DNA of 64,000 nt, taken from the NCBI GenBank assembly GCA_907165065.1, contig OU015541.1, positions 11,399,001 to 11,463,000 on the forward strand. Reading direction: 5' to 3'. The notes beneath the pieces were generated by a model. The model did not search any database, was not told where the DNA came from, and saw only the letters and a list, made by a program, of their open reading frames with translations. The stretch comes from Caprimulgus europaeus (lineage: Eukaryota > Chordata > Aves > Caprimulgiformes > Caprimulgidae). A program made the translations under genes and the position numbers. Below, piece after piece: positions 12,581 to 24,615 of the stretch (positions within the stretch are counted from its first letter, which is position 1; every line of letters starts with the position of its first letter).

Positions 12581-12660
12581 GATAACAGCATGGATGTGTT
12601 GAGGAGAAGCAGAATCATAGCCATGACAAGCAATATTGTCCTATCTCAGCCTCTGCAAGA
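12581..12660 (+). repeat. Unnamed dispersed repeat, copy A
   Basis: This stretch shares an extended, gapped similarity with 15836-15920 in the same orientation. Both contain TAACAG, then a GTG-rich spacer, AGAAGCA, then AGCAATATT and a TATC.CTCAGCCTCTGCA ending. The common endings are AGCAATATTGTCCTATCTCA here and AGCAATATTATGCTATCTCT in copy B, both followed by CAGCCTCTGCA or a close form. The two copies differ at many positions and carry small indels, so the duplication is old. The element family is not recognised. Confidence 0.55.
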
Positions 12661-15600
12661 TCTGGATGCTCATTCCTGAAGGTTACAGAATCAGACTTGG
12701 GTTCCCCATTGCTTTAGCTCTTCTACTGTGGGAACAGACCAGTTCTGAGGGTTAAAATGTGAGAAGGCAACACAGAGAAAATCCCATGCCCCAGAGTAAA
12801 ATCTTCAGGAAGATACCAGAACACTCCTGTTCTCCAGGAACCTTGTAGTTGACCAGAACTTTGGGTCTTTTCAGTCTAATTCCCATTGATTTCACCTCAG
12901 ATAGAGACACAAGCCTTTTGACAGTCTGTGCCTTAATAACCACTACTAACCATCCTTGGAAGACATAGATTGACTCTTGAGAGGAACCAATGCTGGTCAA
13001 TATCTCTGGGCATGGAAACACAACAGTCCCTCTTAAAAACCAAAGGGAAAACTCATGTGGTTGGTTGAGATTTCTGAAACTCATCTGCAAGAGGAGAAGC
13101 CAACGCATAGCGTGGGTGCTATGCTGACCTTGCTCCTACAGGCAACTGCACGAAGCAAATCTGTGTCAAGGAAGCAACAGGGTTTCCCAGGGACACAAGG
13201 GAGGTTTAGCTACTGTAATCATGGAGCTAATTAAAAATAATAAAAATTAGAGAGGAGGTAGATACTGGTCACTGTGTGATTTACTGTGCCCTGTTATGGG
13301 TCAACAAAGAGAGCACAACAGATGGCTGTTGGTTTGAGTCTTGGGAGAGAAACCCCCAACAGGACTGTGCCTTTGAAAGAGCTTTCTGTGCCTCAGAAGG
13401 GCAAATACGGGAGGATGGGTCATAGCTCTGCTCTGCTGTGGCACGTTGGGAAGTGATGAGAGAAGGGTTCCTGTTGTAAAAATGTCAAAAGATCAAGTCT
13501 TTCGTCAATGACGCGAGGGCAAGACTTTACCAAAGTGACTAAGATCACCAGCTACTCTTATGCTTGCAACAGCTCAAGAAGTGACCTGGTTCTCTGAGGG
13601 GCAGAGCACGCAGCAGCACCCGCTGGTAGCTGGTGAGCAGAGGGTGACTCAGATATTTGGAAAATGACTTTCCTCAGCTGCTGGCTTTGGAGCTTTACCT
13701 TGAAACTCCCAGTTTTGCAAATATCAGTTTTGCTGGTTACGTGTGACTTGCTGTGCTTGGACAGAGAGGCAAGAGAAATGCAGAGAGGGCTGTGCTGGCA
13801 TCCAGTGACTGCTCAGAGAGAAAAGTATGTTCTTTGCCATGAAGATGCCTTTTAGACCAGGCAAATCTGCTTTGCAGAATACCTACATTTTATCATGCAA
13901 CATGACCACCACTTGTCTTTTTCTGGTAAGCCTGGTGGCCCGTCAGCAGCCATATGTCTAAAGAGAATGTCTTAGCTCTTGCAGAAGAAACTTGGCTGAA
14001 GAGTTGGTTCCTAACAACGTCTTGGGAGTTGCTGTTAACACAACTGATAGTGGCAGAGCAAACAATTTCCTGTGTAATAAAGACATTTTCCCCCTGTCAG
14101 TGAACTTCTTGCCAGAGCTCAATGAAACAGGATACGTGGAATTGGCAGAAAGTCCCAGATTTACAGAGTGTAACTGAAGGATAGTTTTCAACATTTGGTT
14201 TCTCCACCACAATCTGAAAAATTTTTGATAAAAAAAAGGAAAAAGGAAAGTGGAAATTCCCTCTTTCCACTCTCCCCCCTTAATTTTAACTGGTTTTCTT
14301 GGAATCTTTATAACTTTGGGGATTAAACTGAGCTCTGCATGTGCATTTTCTGTACATACAATTAACAAATGCTTGTCGTTCAGCTCTTTTAGTAAGCAAA
14401 AGAAAACAGAACAGGATTAACTTTCCTATCTTCTATTGAAAATGAGTTCCCCTACTGAGCAGTAGGCACAACCATAGAATACATGGTACTTACTTAATAT
14501 GCTGGAAAAATAGTCTTCGTTGGATTTATGCTCTTTCCTAAATTATTTTGGTTTTTTTAAGGTTTTTTTGGTGTGTGTTTAGGGTTTTTTTTGTTACTGT
14601 TACAGCCAGAAGGGACAATCACCATAATTTCTGGATACAAAATGGGCATAAGTATTTTTTCCTGTAACTTTAATGAGAGCCAGGCTTGTGTAAGGAATCT
14701 AAGTGTGAGTTTCTTCCTGCTCCCTCTCACATCAAAAGAAAAGTTTTCATTGACGTCAGGATGGAGTAAGATATTGGGAAATAGCACTCTCAGAAGAAAA
14801 GTAGCATCAGCAAGATGACATAGCATCATTCTCTTATCGCAGGTCACTATTAAACTATCAAATTTATATAAATGTAAATCACTAATTGCACTAATATTTT
14901 GCAAATACCTAGTGCAGCAGCTATTTAATGAAGCAGAGGAGGAGTAGCAATGCAGGAGAGGAATCCTCCCAGTGTTTTTAGGCAAGTTTTATCAAGTCTA
15001 GAGAACTCTAGAGAGCTGGAAAGGCTGCTGCCCTTCATTAATGCAGTAATACAACAATGAACAAATCAGCGTGTCCTTCAAACTCCCAGGAGTCCTCCAG
15101 CCCTATACACAGCATGATTGTAAGATGAGGGGAAGGAAGGCAGGGAAGTCCTAAAGATTAATCAGATAATAAGGGAAATTCCTTAGTCCTGAGCACAAGG
15201 TCTTTTCCCTCTCCAGCCTCCCCGAGAACCCGCAGAAGCCGTATCGCCCCGATTTGCAGCGGAGATAAGGATGCCCTGGCCACAGGGAGATGTACAACAA
15301 ACACAACTTTATCTCCAGCACCACACGCGGGCTCAGGATCAATAAGCAGTCATCACTTAGACATCTTGCAGGAAGGATCTGCCAGATGAGACACCCCTTC
15401 ATGTCCCCCCTTTTCCAGCCTTAGAAGTCCTCGGGTCACATAAGTGGGGTCTCGAAAGAAACAGGAAAAACTCTTACCTCAGGTACAACCGGGGTCTCTG
15501 CAGCAGCAGCCAAACAAGTGACAAAGGAGGAAATTTTGGCTGTGTTTGTTTTTTCTTGTTTGTAGAGTTTACTCCTCAAAGCCACCATTGGAGAGCGATG

Positions 15601-15835
15601 CATTCTGTGTGTGCTTTCCTGTAGGCCTGGCAGGAAAACAGAGACCAAAAGAAAGGAAAAAAAAAAAAATCCTGATGCTGGAAACATCTGGAATTTTATA
15701 TGTGCTTAGCATCTCGGGAAAGTCTGTTTTTGTTTGTCCTTCTTGCCAATAAATTCAATGCTTTCCCTTAAAATATATGGGAGTAGGAAATATATATTAA
15801 AGACAAGTATTCCTGTTTAAACTCAAGCTTGGGTT
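12661..15835. other. Non-coding DNA, no gene seen
   Basis: Unique-looking sequence. Open frames of up to about 140 codons occur on the minus strand (13958-14368, 14557-14985) but have plus-strand counterparts and no recognisable domains. A small patch near 15215-15270 keeps several CpGs in a mainly AT-rich setting. T- and A-rich runs occur near 14550-14595 and 15656-15668. Confidence 0.5.
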
Positions 15836-15920
15836 ATTAACAGTGGTGTGGCTGTGATAAGAAGCAATGAGATGATAACCTTCATGAGCAATATTATGCT
15901 ATCTCTCAGCCTCTGCAGAG
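15836..15920 (+). repeat. Unnamed dispersed repeat, copy B
   Basis: The partner of the copy at 12581-12660, in direct orientation about 3.2 kb downstream. Shared blocks in order are TAACAG, a TGTG-containing spacer, AGAAGCA, GAGCAATATT or AAGCAATATT, CTATCTC and CAGCCTCTGCA. No flanking target duplication or terminal inverted repeat is evident. It could be an old transposon or an old local duplication. Confidence 0.55.
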
Positions 15921-18900
15921 TTAGCTGTAATCGTTGTGCAACCCAGACCATCAAAGGAAAGATAAGATCAGATAAGCAAAATACTGTTGTGATTTTGCAT
16001 CGATGCCATTTAAGTTATAATTATTACTTTTCCTATCTTTGGTTAAAATGAAGATGAAAACCAGTGTTGGGGTTTTGTTTTTGTTTTTGGGTTTTTTTAC
16101 ACACACTTGCATATATACATGTATATCTTTGACCTATCAGACCCCCAAAAAATGTAAGTCCATATATTATACTGCTTCAGGAGGACCCTGGTTAAATTGC
16201 TGGTGGTTCTTTCAGATGGTTTAGCACACAAGCAGGCAAGATGCAGCCTTCACTGTACAGAGGAAGCCACCTGCTGAAAGATGATGGAGAGGAGCTTTTA
16301 AAAAAGCAAAGTCTCCTTCAAGAAACAGCCATGAGACACCAATATGAGTAACTGCCTTCAGTAGGTGAGCACTGTGTGGAGATTACAGTCATATTTACTG
16401 AGGCTGCTCCCATTCCCCAAAGGAGTTATTATTTCTGAGACCCACAATAATCATAACTTGGCAAAGTGAATGAGACAGACTGGAAATGCCTCTTCTGCTG
16501 CATCCTGAATGCCCATCCCAACCTCTGCCTCCAAATAGGCAGATGGGGTTCCAAAGAAATACTCCCCATGAGGTGTACTTCTACAGGCTTCATATAGCTG
16601 TAAAAGCAAGAACTATCTGGGTTCTTACCTAAATCTTTTCTGAGCTAGACAGAGTCCCTTCGTTTGCAAAGCCAGGGGGTGATTTCACACCTAGTGAGAA
16701 AACTGGGTGCTTTATCATTGATTTTGGCTGAAAGAGGCTCACACTGTCACCCTGTAACTTCATTGAGGTCAAGTTTTCTTCCTATATTTCCAGCACTTCT
16801 GCTTCTGGTCCTGAGTGGAACAGACTTTCTTGTGGGTATGTTTGTACTTCCCAGTCATTTGCATGTAATTTTATGCAAACATTTTTATCACAGATCAGTT
16901 CACACAACCACAAGCTGTGTTTTTATTTTCTCTGTCAGCTGAAAGCTTAATCTACATTGCTTTTTTTCTTCTCCTTGCTCCAGTATGACTACATCAAAGT
17001 AATTGCACAGGTGCAAACCCTGACTCTAGATGCTCTGTATTTATACAGCAAAATATTCTGCTTTCCATGTATCTTATGCTGGTCTAAGCCCAGGTATCTC
17101 ATACCTTGCCAGCACCAGTACTTTTGGAGCTTCAGTGAAATATATACATAAGTGTAATTGCAGCAGAGCAAAACTTGGGCAGGTAAGCAGGTCTTCAAGA
17201 CATTTCTTGTCACAGGAGAGAAGTAAATTCTTTACAAAACAGGCAGTTCTTGTGTTGGTGGATCCTTTCTTCAAAAGGCTTGAATCAGAAGATCAAACAA
17301 TGCTGTAAACTCTTCCATTTGCCAGTCAATGACATACATGAACTTGAAGTCCCAAAATGGTTCGGTGGGTGAGAGGTAGTCCTGGTGGAAACAAAGGCTG
17401 AAGGAGCAGGAGCAGATCATGCAGGGACCTGTTGTGGGGAGGGAGATGATAGCCTTGTGCAGGGCACAATAGAAACCCCCTTTTTGCCACTCCAGAGAGC
17501 AGCGACCCCCTGATTTCACAGGTAACAGGCAATGGTGATCCAGAGTGCAGAGCTCAGATGAGATCAGAGTGATGAAAAGCATCAGCAAGCTTCAGTTCAA
17601 AATTGTTGGGTTGGAGCTGGCACCTCCACAAGAATAAGGCTGATTATGTGGTATCTCTTTCATCTAATTCTCCAAGCTGATTAAATACTAGCTCTTATCT
17701 TACAGAACACTGGAATGTGTTGCTACATCACATTGTGGATTTATCAATAACTAATTCTCAGTTGGGGACATATGTATTTCATGTATGTATGCACAGAGTG
17801 CTCATTGCTCAATTTAAAACATCCCTGATCTGAAGTTAATACTCAGATTTTTTACCCTTTCTTTCAGTGACACTTACCAGTTTCAGTTACAAGGAAATAC
17901 AAATTCACCCTTTGAAGATGCCAGAATCTGGTGCAATATGAGAAACTGACTCCCCAGATGAGCCTTGAAATGCCAAGTTTCAGCCCATTGATTTCTTTTT
18001 TTTTTTTCCCATCCCAATTTTAAATCCCAGAAAACAGGGGTTGATGGTGGATCTGCTGAGGCAGCTCTCAGTGACTGTAAAAGCACAGACTGCACCATGA
18101 TGCCATGAGGGGCCAGGAACTGCTCATGGAAAAGCTCCATGTTTTCACACACAGAAGGGAGTGTAAGGTCTTTGTTAGTACAGCCTGGAGTATTTCACGT
18201 TATGGCTCCAGGAAGAGCAGCACATTTAGCACAGAGCTGTGATCATGGACAATGCGGCTGCTTTCACCCAGTGGTGGATGGCCATAGGAAAGGGGATCAT
18301 GATTAACTCCATCGCTGCCAAATGATACACCTAGCTTAAGCTCCAGCTAATGCCCCTTTCTTACTACAAACAATAAAATAAAAATTAAACCACATGACAT
18401 GTCAGGAGCTTTTTTTCCTACAGTTATTAATGTAATTTTTCTTTTTTTTTTTTGGCTGAAAAATGATCAGAGCCAAGGCATGAGCAGGTGCTGCAGGATC
18501 TGAGCTGCTCTGTCAGCCTCTTTAATGTGACCTTAAACTACCAACCACAAGTACAGACCAGAATATGCTGGAGTGTGCTCTACAAAGGAATATTCACAGA
18601 AAACTCAGATCAGGCCTTAAGATTGTATTCACCACCATTCCTTTAACTCACATCTCTGCAAGGAAAACCACACCAGAGAAAGAAACTGCTCCACCTTAGT
18701 AAAACTAACTCCTTTTTAGTCTCTTTTTTTCAGTGGAGGAAAGTTTCCTGAGTTATTGAAATGAAACTGAGAAGCTTTTTGATCCAGGAGCAAATGGGTT
18801 AAAAAAGCTTCAGAGTTTAAAGCTCTGCTTTGCTCATCCTTAATGGAAACTCAGGGACTGAATTTAGAATTGTGTTTGTTGAGAACAAGGCAAAAAGCGT

Positions 18901-21900
18901 CAGAGAGGAGGCTGGCAGGGAGAGGTGGTATGCACAGGAATTAAATGCGGTTGGGTGTCACTGCGCAGGGCGAGTCTGAACTATGTATGTGCGTGTAAGA
19001 ATTTGTAGTAGTCTGTGTACTGGCAAAAGAACTGGCAACCTGCCCTAAAATATCTAATGGGCTCCTCCTGAGTTTTTGAATCCCTCCTCAGTGCTCAGTG
19101 ACAGAGGAGAACTTGATCCCCATTTTAAAGCATCCGTAAGTTAAGGGTATGTGGATTAGATATGAGGTGGCAAAAATCAGTTTGGACCTTAATGGAGCTG
19201 GGGACCATGTGTAGCATTTGGAACCAGCTCTTCCCACTTTAGAATCCGAGGATGCCTGGAGAGCAGTCCTGTGCCTACTTCAGAGCTGGGGTCCAATTTC
19301 AGATGCCTTCTCAGGCCCCAGAATCCATCACTGCTTGCATCCTGCTTTTCATGATTTAAACTTACATAGCATTTGCTGCATCGAGAAATCAAATGAGCTG
19401 TGCAAGTTCCTCTGAAAGCTGCTCCCTCAATCTCTAAGTATTCCCTCCTAAGAAAGAAGTAAGCCTGGCTGGTGTCACTCAGTGGTTTCTTTAGTTCTTG
19501 CAGTGATTAGCTGGTTGGTTCAGCTTTGGTTGTAGCCTTTGCCACTTTAATTACTAATTTCAGAGGTTAAAGACTGAACAGAAGAGCAACTGCAGCAGCC
19601 TGAGCCTGATCAATGCTCTTCTGCATCGCTGGCTGATGCTTACTCATGCTGTAAGTTGAATGTACTGCAAAAGCTGAGGAAGACTTCAACAGAGGACAAC
19701 TATGGGTAGACCAGCCTAGCCACACTTGGTCCCTCTGGATGCCCTGAGGTCTTCTTCATGCCACAAGGTTCCTGAGCAGTCTTCATCTTCACATGGCTTT
19801 GTATGAATAGCAGGTGTGTATGGCCAGGAGAAAAGGTTCTGACCTGCTCTGAATACTCAATACTGTTCAATACTCAAGTACACTGAAGACAACATGGGTA
19901 AGAGGAAGAGAGGTCATCTCAAAATAGCATTTCTCGTGTCATAAGGACTCATGGAAAGCCCCTGATTGCCTGGCACCAAGGGTTTGTATTACTAGATCAG
20001 TTTTGCACATCTCTCTAGTGAAAGCCATTGGTCTTCTGCAGAACCTCTGTAAGAGGAACAAACCCAGTCACCAAAACCAAAAGCAGCTGTACTGAGAACT
20101 GTCCCATCCGCCTCTGTTGGCCTCATATGGCACTTGCAGAAAAGCATCCATCCTCCTATTTATTGCAACTGCCTAAATGCATCTTTATATGAAAGTCTGG
20201 AATAGCTTCAAAAGCCTCTATCATAGGAAAATAGCATGCATTTAATAGCCCTCCAGGAAAGTATCACATATTAATTGAACAAGATCATTTAGCCAAGTAG
20301 CACTTAATTACAGTCAGCAGAGCGGCACCCATACTCCATGGAGGTCTTCCATGGAGGAACTCTTCTTCCTTGGGCAGAGACTGTAAAATCCAGTAGGATT
20401 GTGTAAATTCAGCAGGTTCCCTGTCAAGTGTAGATGCAGTTGAAGGCTCCTGCATTTTCCAGCCCTTCATCACCCAGCTCAGACCCATGCTCAGCTTTCT
20501 CTAGATCCCAGTAGACTGGAACTGCACTCAGAAGAGTTGCACTGATGACTGCGCAGAGGCAGTGTGGGACCTAGAGATGGTATTAACTAAGACAGTCAGA
20601 GAATATAGTAGTTGAGGTGTTTCCCTCTACTAATTAAGGTCCTATGAGGTGTCACCTATGTTTTAATGTTTCCCTTACCCACAAGATCTTCCCAGAAGGT
20701 CGCAGTGGAAAAACAGCTGCCTTCCAGCAAGTTTCAAACTTTCTATCCACCTTCATTGAAACAGATCAAAGCAGGTGGCACCTCCTTAAAATGGAACATT
20801 TGAGTGGTTAAACTGAAAGCCAAAGAAGCTAAATTAGTATTATTTTTAGCCAAAGTTTGCTACCACTCAACAGGAAACTGCCAGTATATTGCTAGTATAT
20901 TGCTTCATATAGAAATATACAGCAGCTCTTGGTGTTCAATGAGACAGATGAGTTCTCTGTGAGGCATAGAAGGCCAGGAGAGCAGCGAGAAGTACTGTAC
21001 CTCCATCACATGCCCAGGAATCAGCTGGGATATGGGAAAGATCTGGGAGAAATTGCCCTCCCAGAGAATCGACAGAGCCTGTCCTCAGCAGTCGGTGCTC
21101 CGAAGTGCCAGAGAAATCCATCCTCATGCTTGGGGACAAACTGCTCCTCTTGAAACAGAGTGGGTAAAGTCTGTTGGTAAAGCAACTGGGACAGCTCAGC
21201 ATTGCTTGAGGGACTGACACAGCCCAGCATCCCAGGAGAAAGGTGATGGAAGCGAAGGGCCTGCAGCATCTGTCGCAGGAACCCTTGTTAGTGCCTTAGT
21301 CACCTGTGGTGGCACCGACTCTCACCTCTTAAAGATGGGAGGGCTCTGGGCTCCTGTGTCACCTGCTTCCCTCTCCCTGCTCCATGGCTGGGACTGGCAC
21401 TGACCAAACACTCCTGCTGATGGTTCCCATCAGTGTCCCCTTGGGGCTGGGCTGCCGGGGTCCAGGTACCCCAGGGGAGCGACTGACAGCTCTCGCGCTG
21501 TTCCCAGCTCCGGCTGGCACGAGGTGAGGATGAGGAATACCAGATTAAGATTTTTTGTAGACATCTCCAGTGTTGGTTAGTTTCAGTGGTACTAAATATT
21601 AACATTGGTGTCCCCTGAGTTCTTTGCCTTTCAGAATGGGATGCCTACTCGTTAATTAGTTCAGGCTTTTACCCAAAGGGTTATTTTGGGGCTAGGCTTA
21701 GCGTTACAAAGTGCTCAGTCTGTGTTCTGACCAAAGAGTTTGCTGTGAATATGGAGCTGACATCACGTCATTTAGTTCATTTATTTAAGTGTTGATTTGT
21801 AGCTGATGCACCCACGGGTAATGCTGACAGCAGCTCCAATTTCTTAATTAAAATACAGTGAAATAAACACAGCCCTCACACCTCATCTTTCCTTAGCTGT

Positions 21901-22354
21901 AACCTGCTCGCACAAGGAGTAGTCATAGCATCACTGATGACAGCTAGGGCCACTCAGCAGTGGTATCGCTCTTACCCTTGATGTTTCTGGATGGCATCTG
22001 AGACAAGAGAATACCTGGGACTCCACCCAGGCAGAAGATGCTGTCAGTATCTCTGCAGACACAGGAAATCTCCTACTTAATTTAGGGCATGAATTAGATT
22101 GCTAGTATGGATCACCACCTCATGGTCTTGGCTTTTCCTCCACTCCTTTGCCCAACCTTTTTATTTCTTTCAGATATCATTTTGCCCGGTGTGAGAACCT
22201 CACCAGTTTTAATAGCACCTTGTAACACCATGGCCATGGTAAGTGAAAGATCCCATGAAATCACTTGTATGTGCTCCAGTCAGGGAGTAAGGAACACAGA
22301 AACTCTATCGTCCCCAACAGCAGTGAGAAAACTGTTTACTCCTGAATATCTCAA
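15921..22354. other. Non-coding DNA, no gene seen
   Basis: About 6.4 kb with only short unrelated open frames. Visible simple structure is limited to T-rich runs (16057-16098, 17995-18009, 18439-18453) and an ATATACATGTATAT palindrome at 16113-16126. A moderately GC-rich patch near 21440-21530 has a few CpGs but is too small and weak for a CpG-island promoter. No transposon was confidently recognised. Confidence 0.5.
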
Positions 22355-22485
22355 ACATGTAATTTCAGAGAGGGGAAACTGAGGCAATGACAAGTTCTTG
22401 CACAACATCTGTGGTATGATAGAAAACTAGATCCAGCTCCCCAAAGAATCAATTTAATACACGATTCAGTAGACTAGTCTCCTTC
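22355..22485 (-). mobile_element. MIR-type SINE, antisense copy
   Basis: Read on the plus strand, the order is GGGGAAACTGAGGCAATGAC, then AGTTCTTGCACAACATCTGTGG, then ACTAGATCCAGCTCCCC and CAGTAGACTAGTCTCCTTCT. This matches the reverse complement of a MIR SINE: the 'GGGGAAACTGAGGCACAGAG', 'GACTTGCCCAAGGTCACACAGC', 'GAGCTGGGAATTGAACCC' and 'CACTAGACCACGCT' parts in the right order and spacing. It is diverged, as expected of a repeat that spread before the amniote split. No activity is possible from such a copy. Confidence 0.72.
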
Positions 22486-24319
22486 TTTAGCCATAAAAAC
22501 AGTGAGTTTGTTGGGGCCTGGAGAGCTTGATAAGGATGACATTCCACATCTGCACGGGAGAGGTTGGATTCCCTGTGCTCTGCTGTGGTTTGGAGCATGT
22601 TGCTCCTTAGACCCATGGCCATACTGTGGCTGTAGGGGCGGTGCCACGGCTCTACTCTGGGACCTCGTGCTGTGGCAGTGGCCAGTGGATGAGGAGACAT
22701 GTGTCAGGGTCATTGTGGGGAGTGGAAGTGCTGTGGCAGGAGGGTGTAAACCAAAAACTAGACAAGAAAGTTTCACTTACAGATCACATGAGGCTGAGTG
22801 GTTTGCTGTCACTGCTGGGAACCATCCAGAGTATCATTTTGGGTCAAGCACTGACACAGGGAAAGCTAAAAGCTGGCAAAAGCAGCTCACTTCCAGCAGC
22901 TACTGGGACAGTGGAGCACTGAGTAGAGGCTTTGGCGACAGGCTGGACATCTTACCAGGCCACAGCAGCTCCTCTAACCTGTGCAGAAGGACAACACAGC
23001 TGTAGGTGTCTGTGCATGACCATCAGATTGACGAGTTTGGAGGGCATATGGGAAGTTGGCACTGATTTATGAGATGCTAGCAGGGGACTGGACTGGCTGA
23101 CTGCAGAGTGCAAGGTGCAGTCTTTTCTGTGCAGAGAGAGCTGCAGATTGTCCCGCTGTTGGGAGCATCATTTTCCCTTTCCCCTACACTGTCACTATGC
23201 TGCCGCACTGCTACTCTTGGCTTATGAGAGAATTGACTCCCAGTAGTACCAGTGGAGCATAGTTTAGCTTGTGATACATACTGGGCAGCTTTGGGAAGCA
23301 ACCTACTGCAGAGCAAATGGTCATACTGGTAGCAGCAGTAGCTGTGTCTAACACTATGACATGGTGAACATCACCCTGGTTAATGTTGTTTCCTCTCAGT
23401 GGTTGTTACTACAATTCAAACTAGAACCTTGACTCAAGGAATTATCCCTAAATGTTTGTAGAACAGCTTCTTCTGTCTGCTGCAGAGTTATCTGGTTTGG
23501 GTTGCTGTCATTATCAAGACAATAAATAAAATCATGAGAAGCCAAATCCTACCTACCAGCTCCTATCCTCCCCTGCAGTTTGAGTCTGTATCTGTTCGTG
23601 GATCCTAAGTTGGCTCATCTCCAGCTGGAACCAATTCCTAAATCAGAAGGAACATTGAGTCCCCTTAAACCCTGAGCAATTTAAAAGTTCTCTTCCATCA
23701 CAACAGCTTTGACCTGGACTGCCTTCTTTAAACTGCCTCCAGAGTATTCTGTTTCATAACCAAATTGTTTGTTACTGTTGCTCTCTCCAAACTACCTTTT
23801 CCCACTCACTGAATTTCATGGGGCTCCTCTTCAACATGTGCCTTGCTCAGAAGCAATCTTGATGTCTCATTTTGGCCGTTGTGTGTCTGAATGACCTCTG
23901 CATGGGAAAGTTGGTGACGACAGAAGAGCATCTCTTGCGATAAAAGCACTCTGTATTCATCCTGTGCTCATAAGTGCACAGTAACAGCACGCTACTTTAA
24001 TTATACGTTTTCCTGCCCCTTCTCTTTCATCTTTCTGTAACTTTGTCAAGGTTGTAAACACACCTAGGCCTTAAGACTCCTTCAGCAAGAATTGCTTTTG
24101 AATCCATCTACGTATTTTCTTCCTGTGGAGCTCAGAGTTCTGTACTTCTCCAAATTGCAGGGCTGCAGTAAATGCCCGAGAATAATGCACACCTATATAG
24201 AGCATATACCATAAAACCAGAATTGTGTGACAATGCCAGCAAGTATCTCTGATGAAAGATGAACACAGAGGCTGCAAGAGGCTTTCTCACATGTCGTTTC
24301 TGAGTGCTGGCAGATTTTC
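22486..24319. other. Non-coding DNA, no gene seen
   Basis: The plus-strand frame at 22502-23005 (about 167 codons) is the longest here. It is rich in Trp, Cys and Gly, overlaps a second plus frame and a minus frame, and shows no known domain, so it is treated as chance. The rest is unremarkable unique sequence. Confidence 0.5.
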
Positions 24320-24615
24320 CATTGTTTTGATGCTCTAGTTTCTTAAAAACTCACTGAAATATCAGCTTATTTCACAATGGGTTACCATTATTCACAGACC
24401 CATTCTTTGTGTGTTAGGGTGACAACTCATATGAAGATTTCCTGTCCCATATTGGATTGCTTCTGAAATTGTTTGTTTTAATTTGCCTTTATGGGCTTTT
24501 TAGGTTAAATGAATGTAGAGTTGATTCACTGGGAAGGCATGGGATTTTTCTGCACTGTAACTATTATCCTGCAATAAATCCAGGCTGCTCAAAGATGCTG
24601 CCCCTTTAAACAAGA
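24320..24615. promoter_or_regulatory. Candidate conserved non-coding element
   Basis: A 300-bp block of even composition with no repeats and no useful open frame. Words that suggest binding sites include TTCACAATGGG near 24371 (SOX-like), ATATTGGATTGCTTC near 24450 and CCTGCAATAAATCC near 24569. It looks like conserved regulatory DNA, but only alignment to another bird, a crocodile or a mammal could confirm this. Confidence 0.3.

Noticed and set aside
19085..19180. Possible antisense MIR (GATCCCCATTTTAAAG)
   Set aside because: Only one block resembles MIR. The following sequence does not keep the expected order, so the match is too weak.
22502..23005. 167-codon plus-strand open frame
   Set aside because: Odd Trp/Cys/Gly-rich composition, no known fold, and other frames are open across it on both strands.
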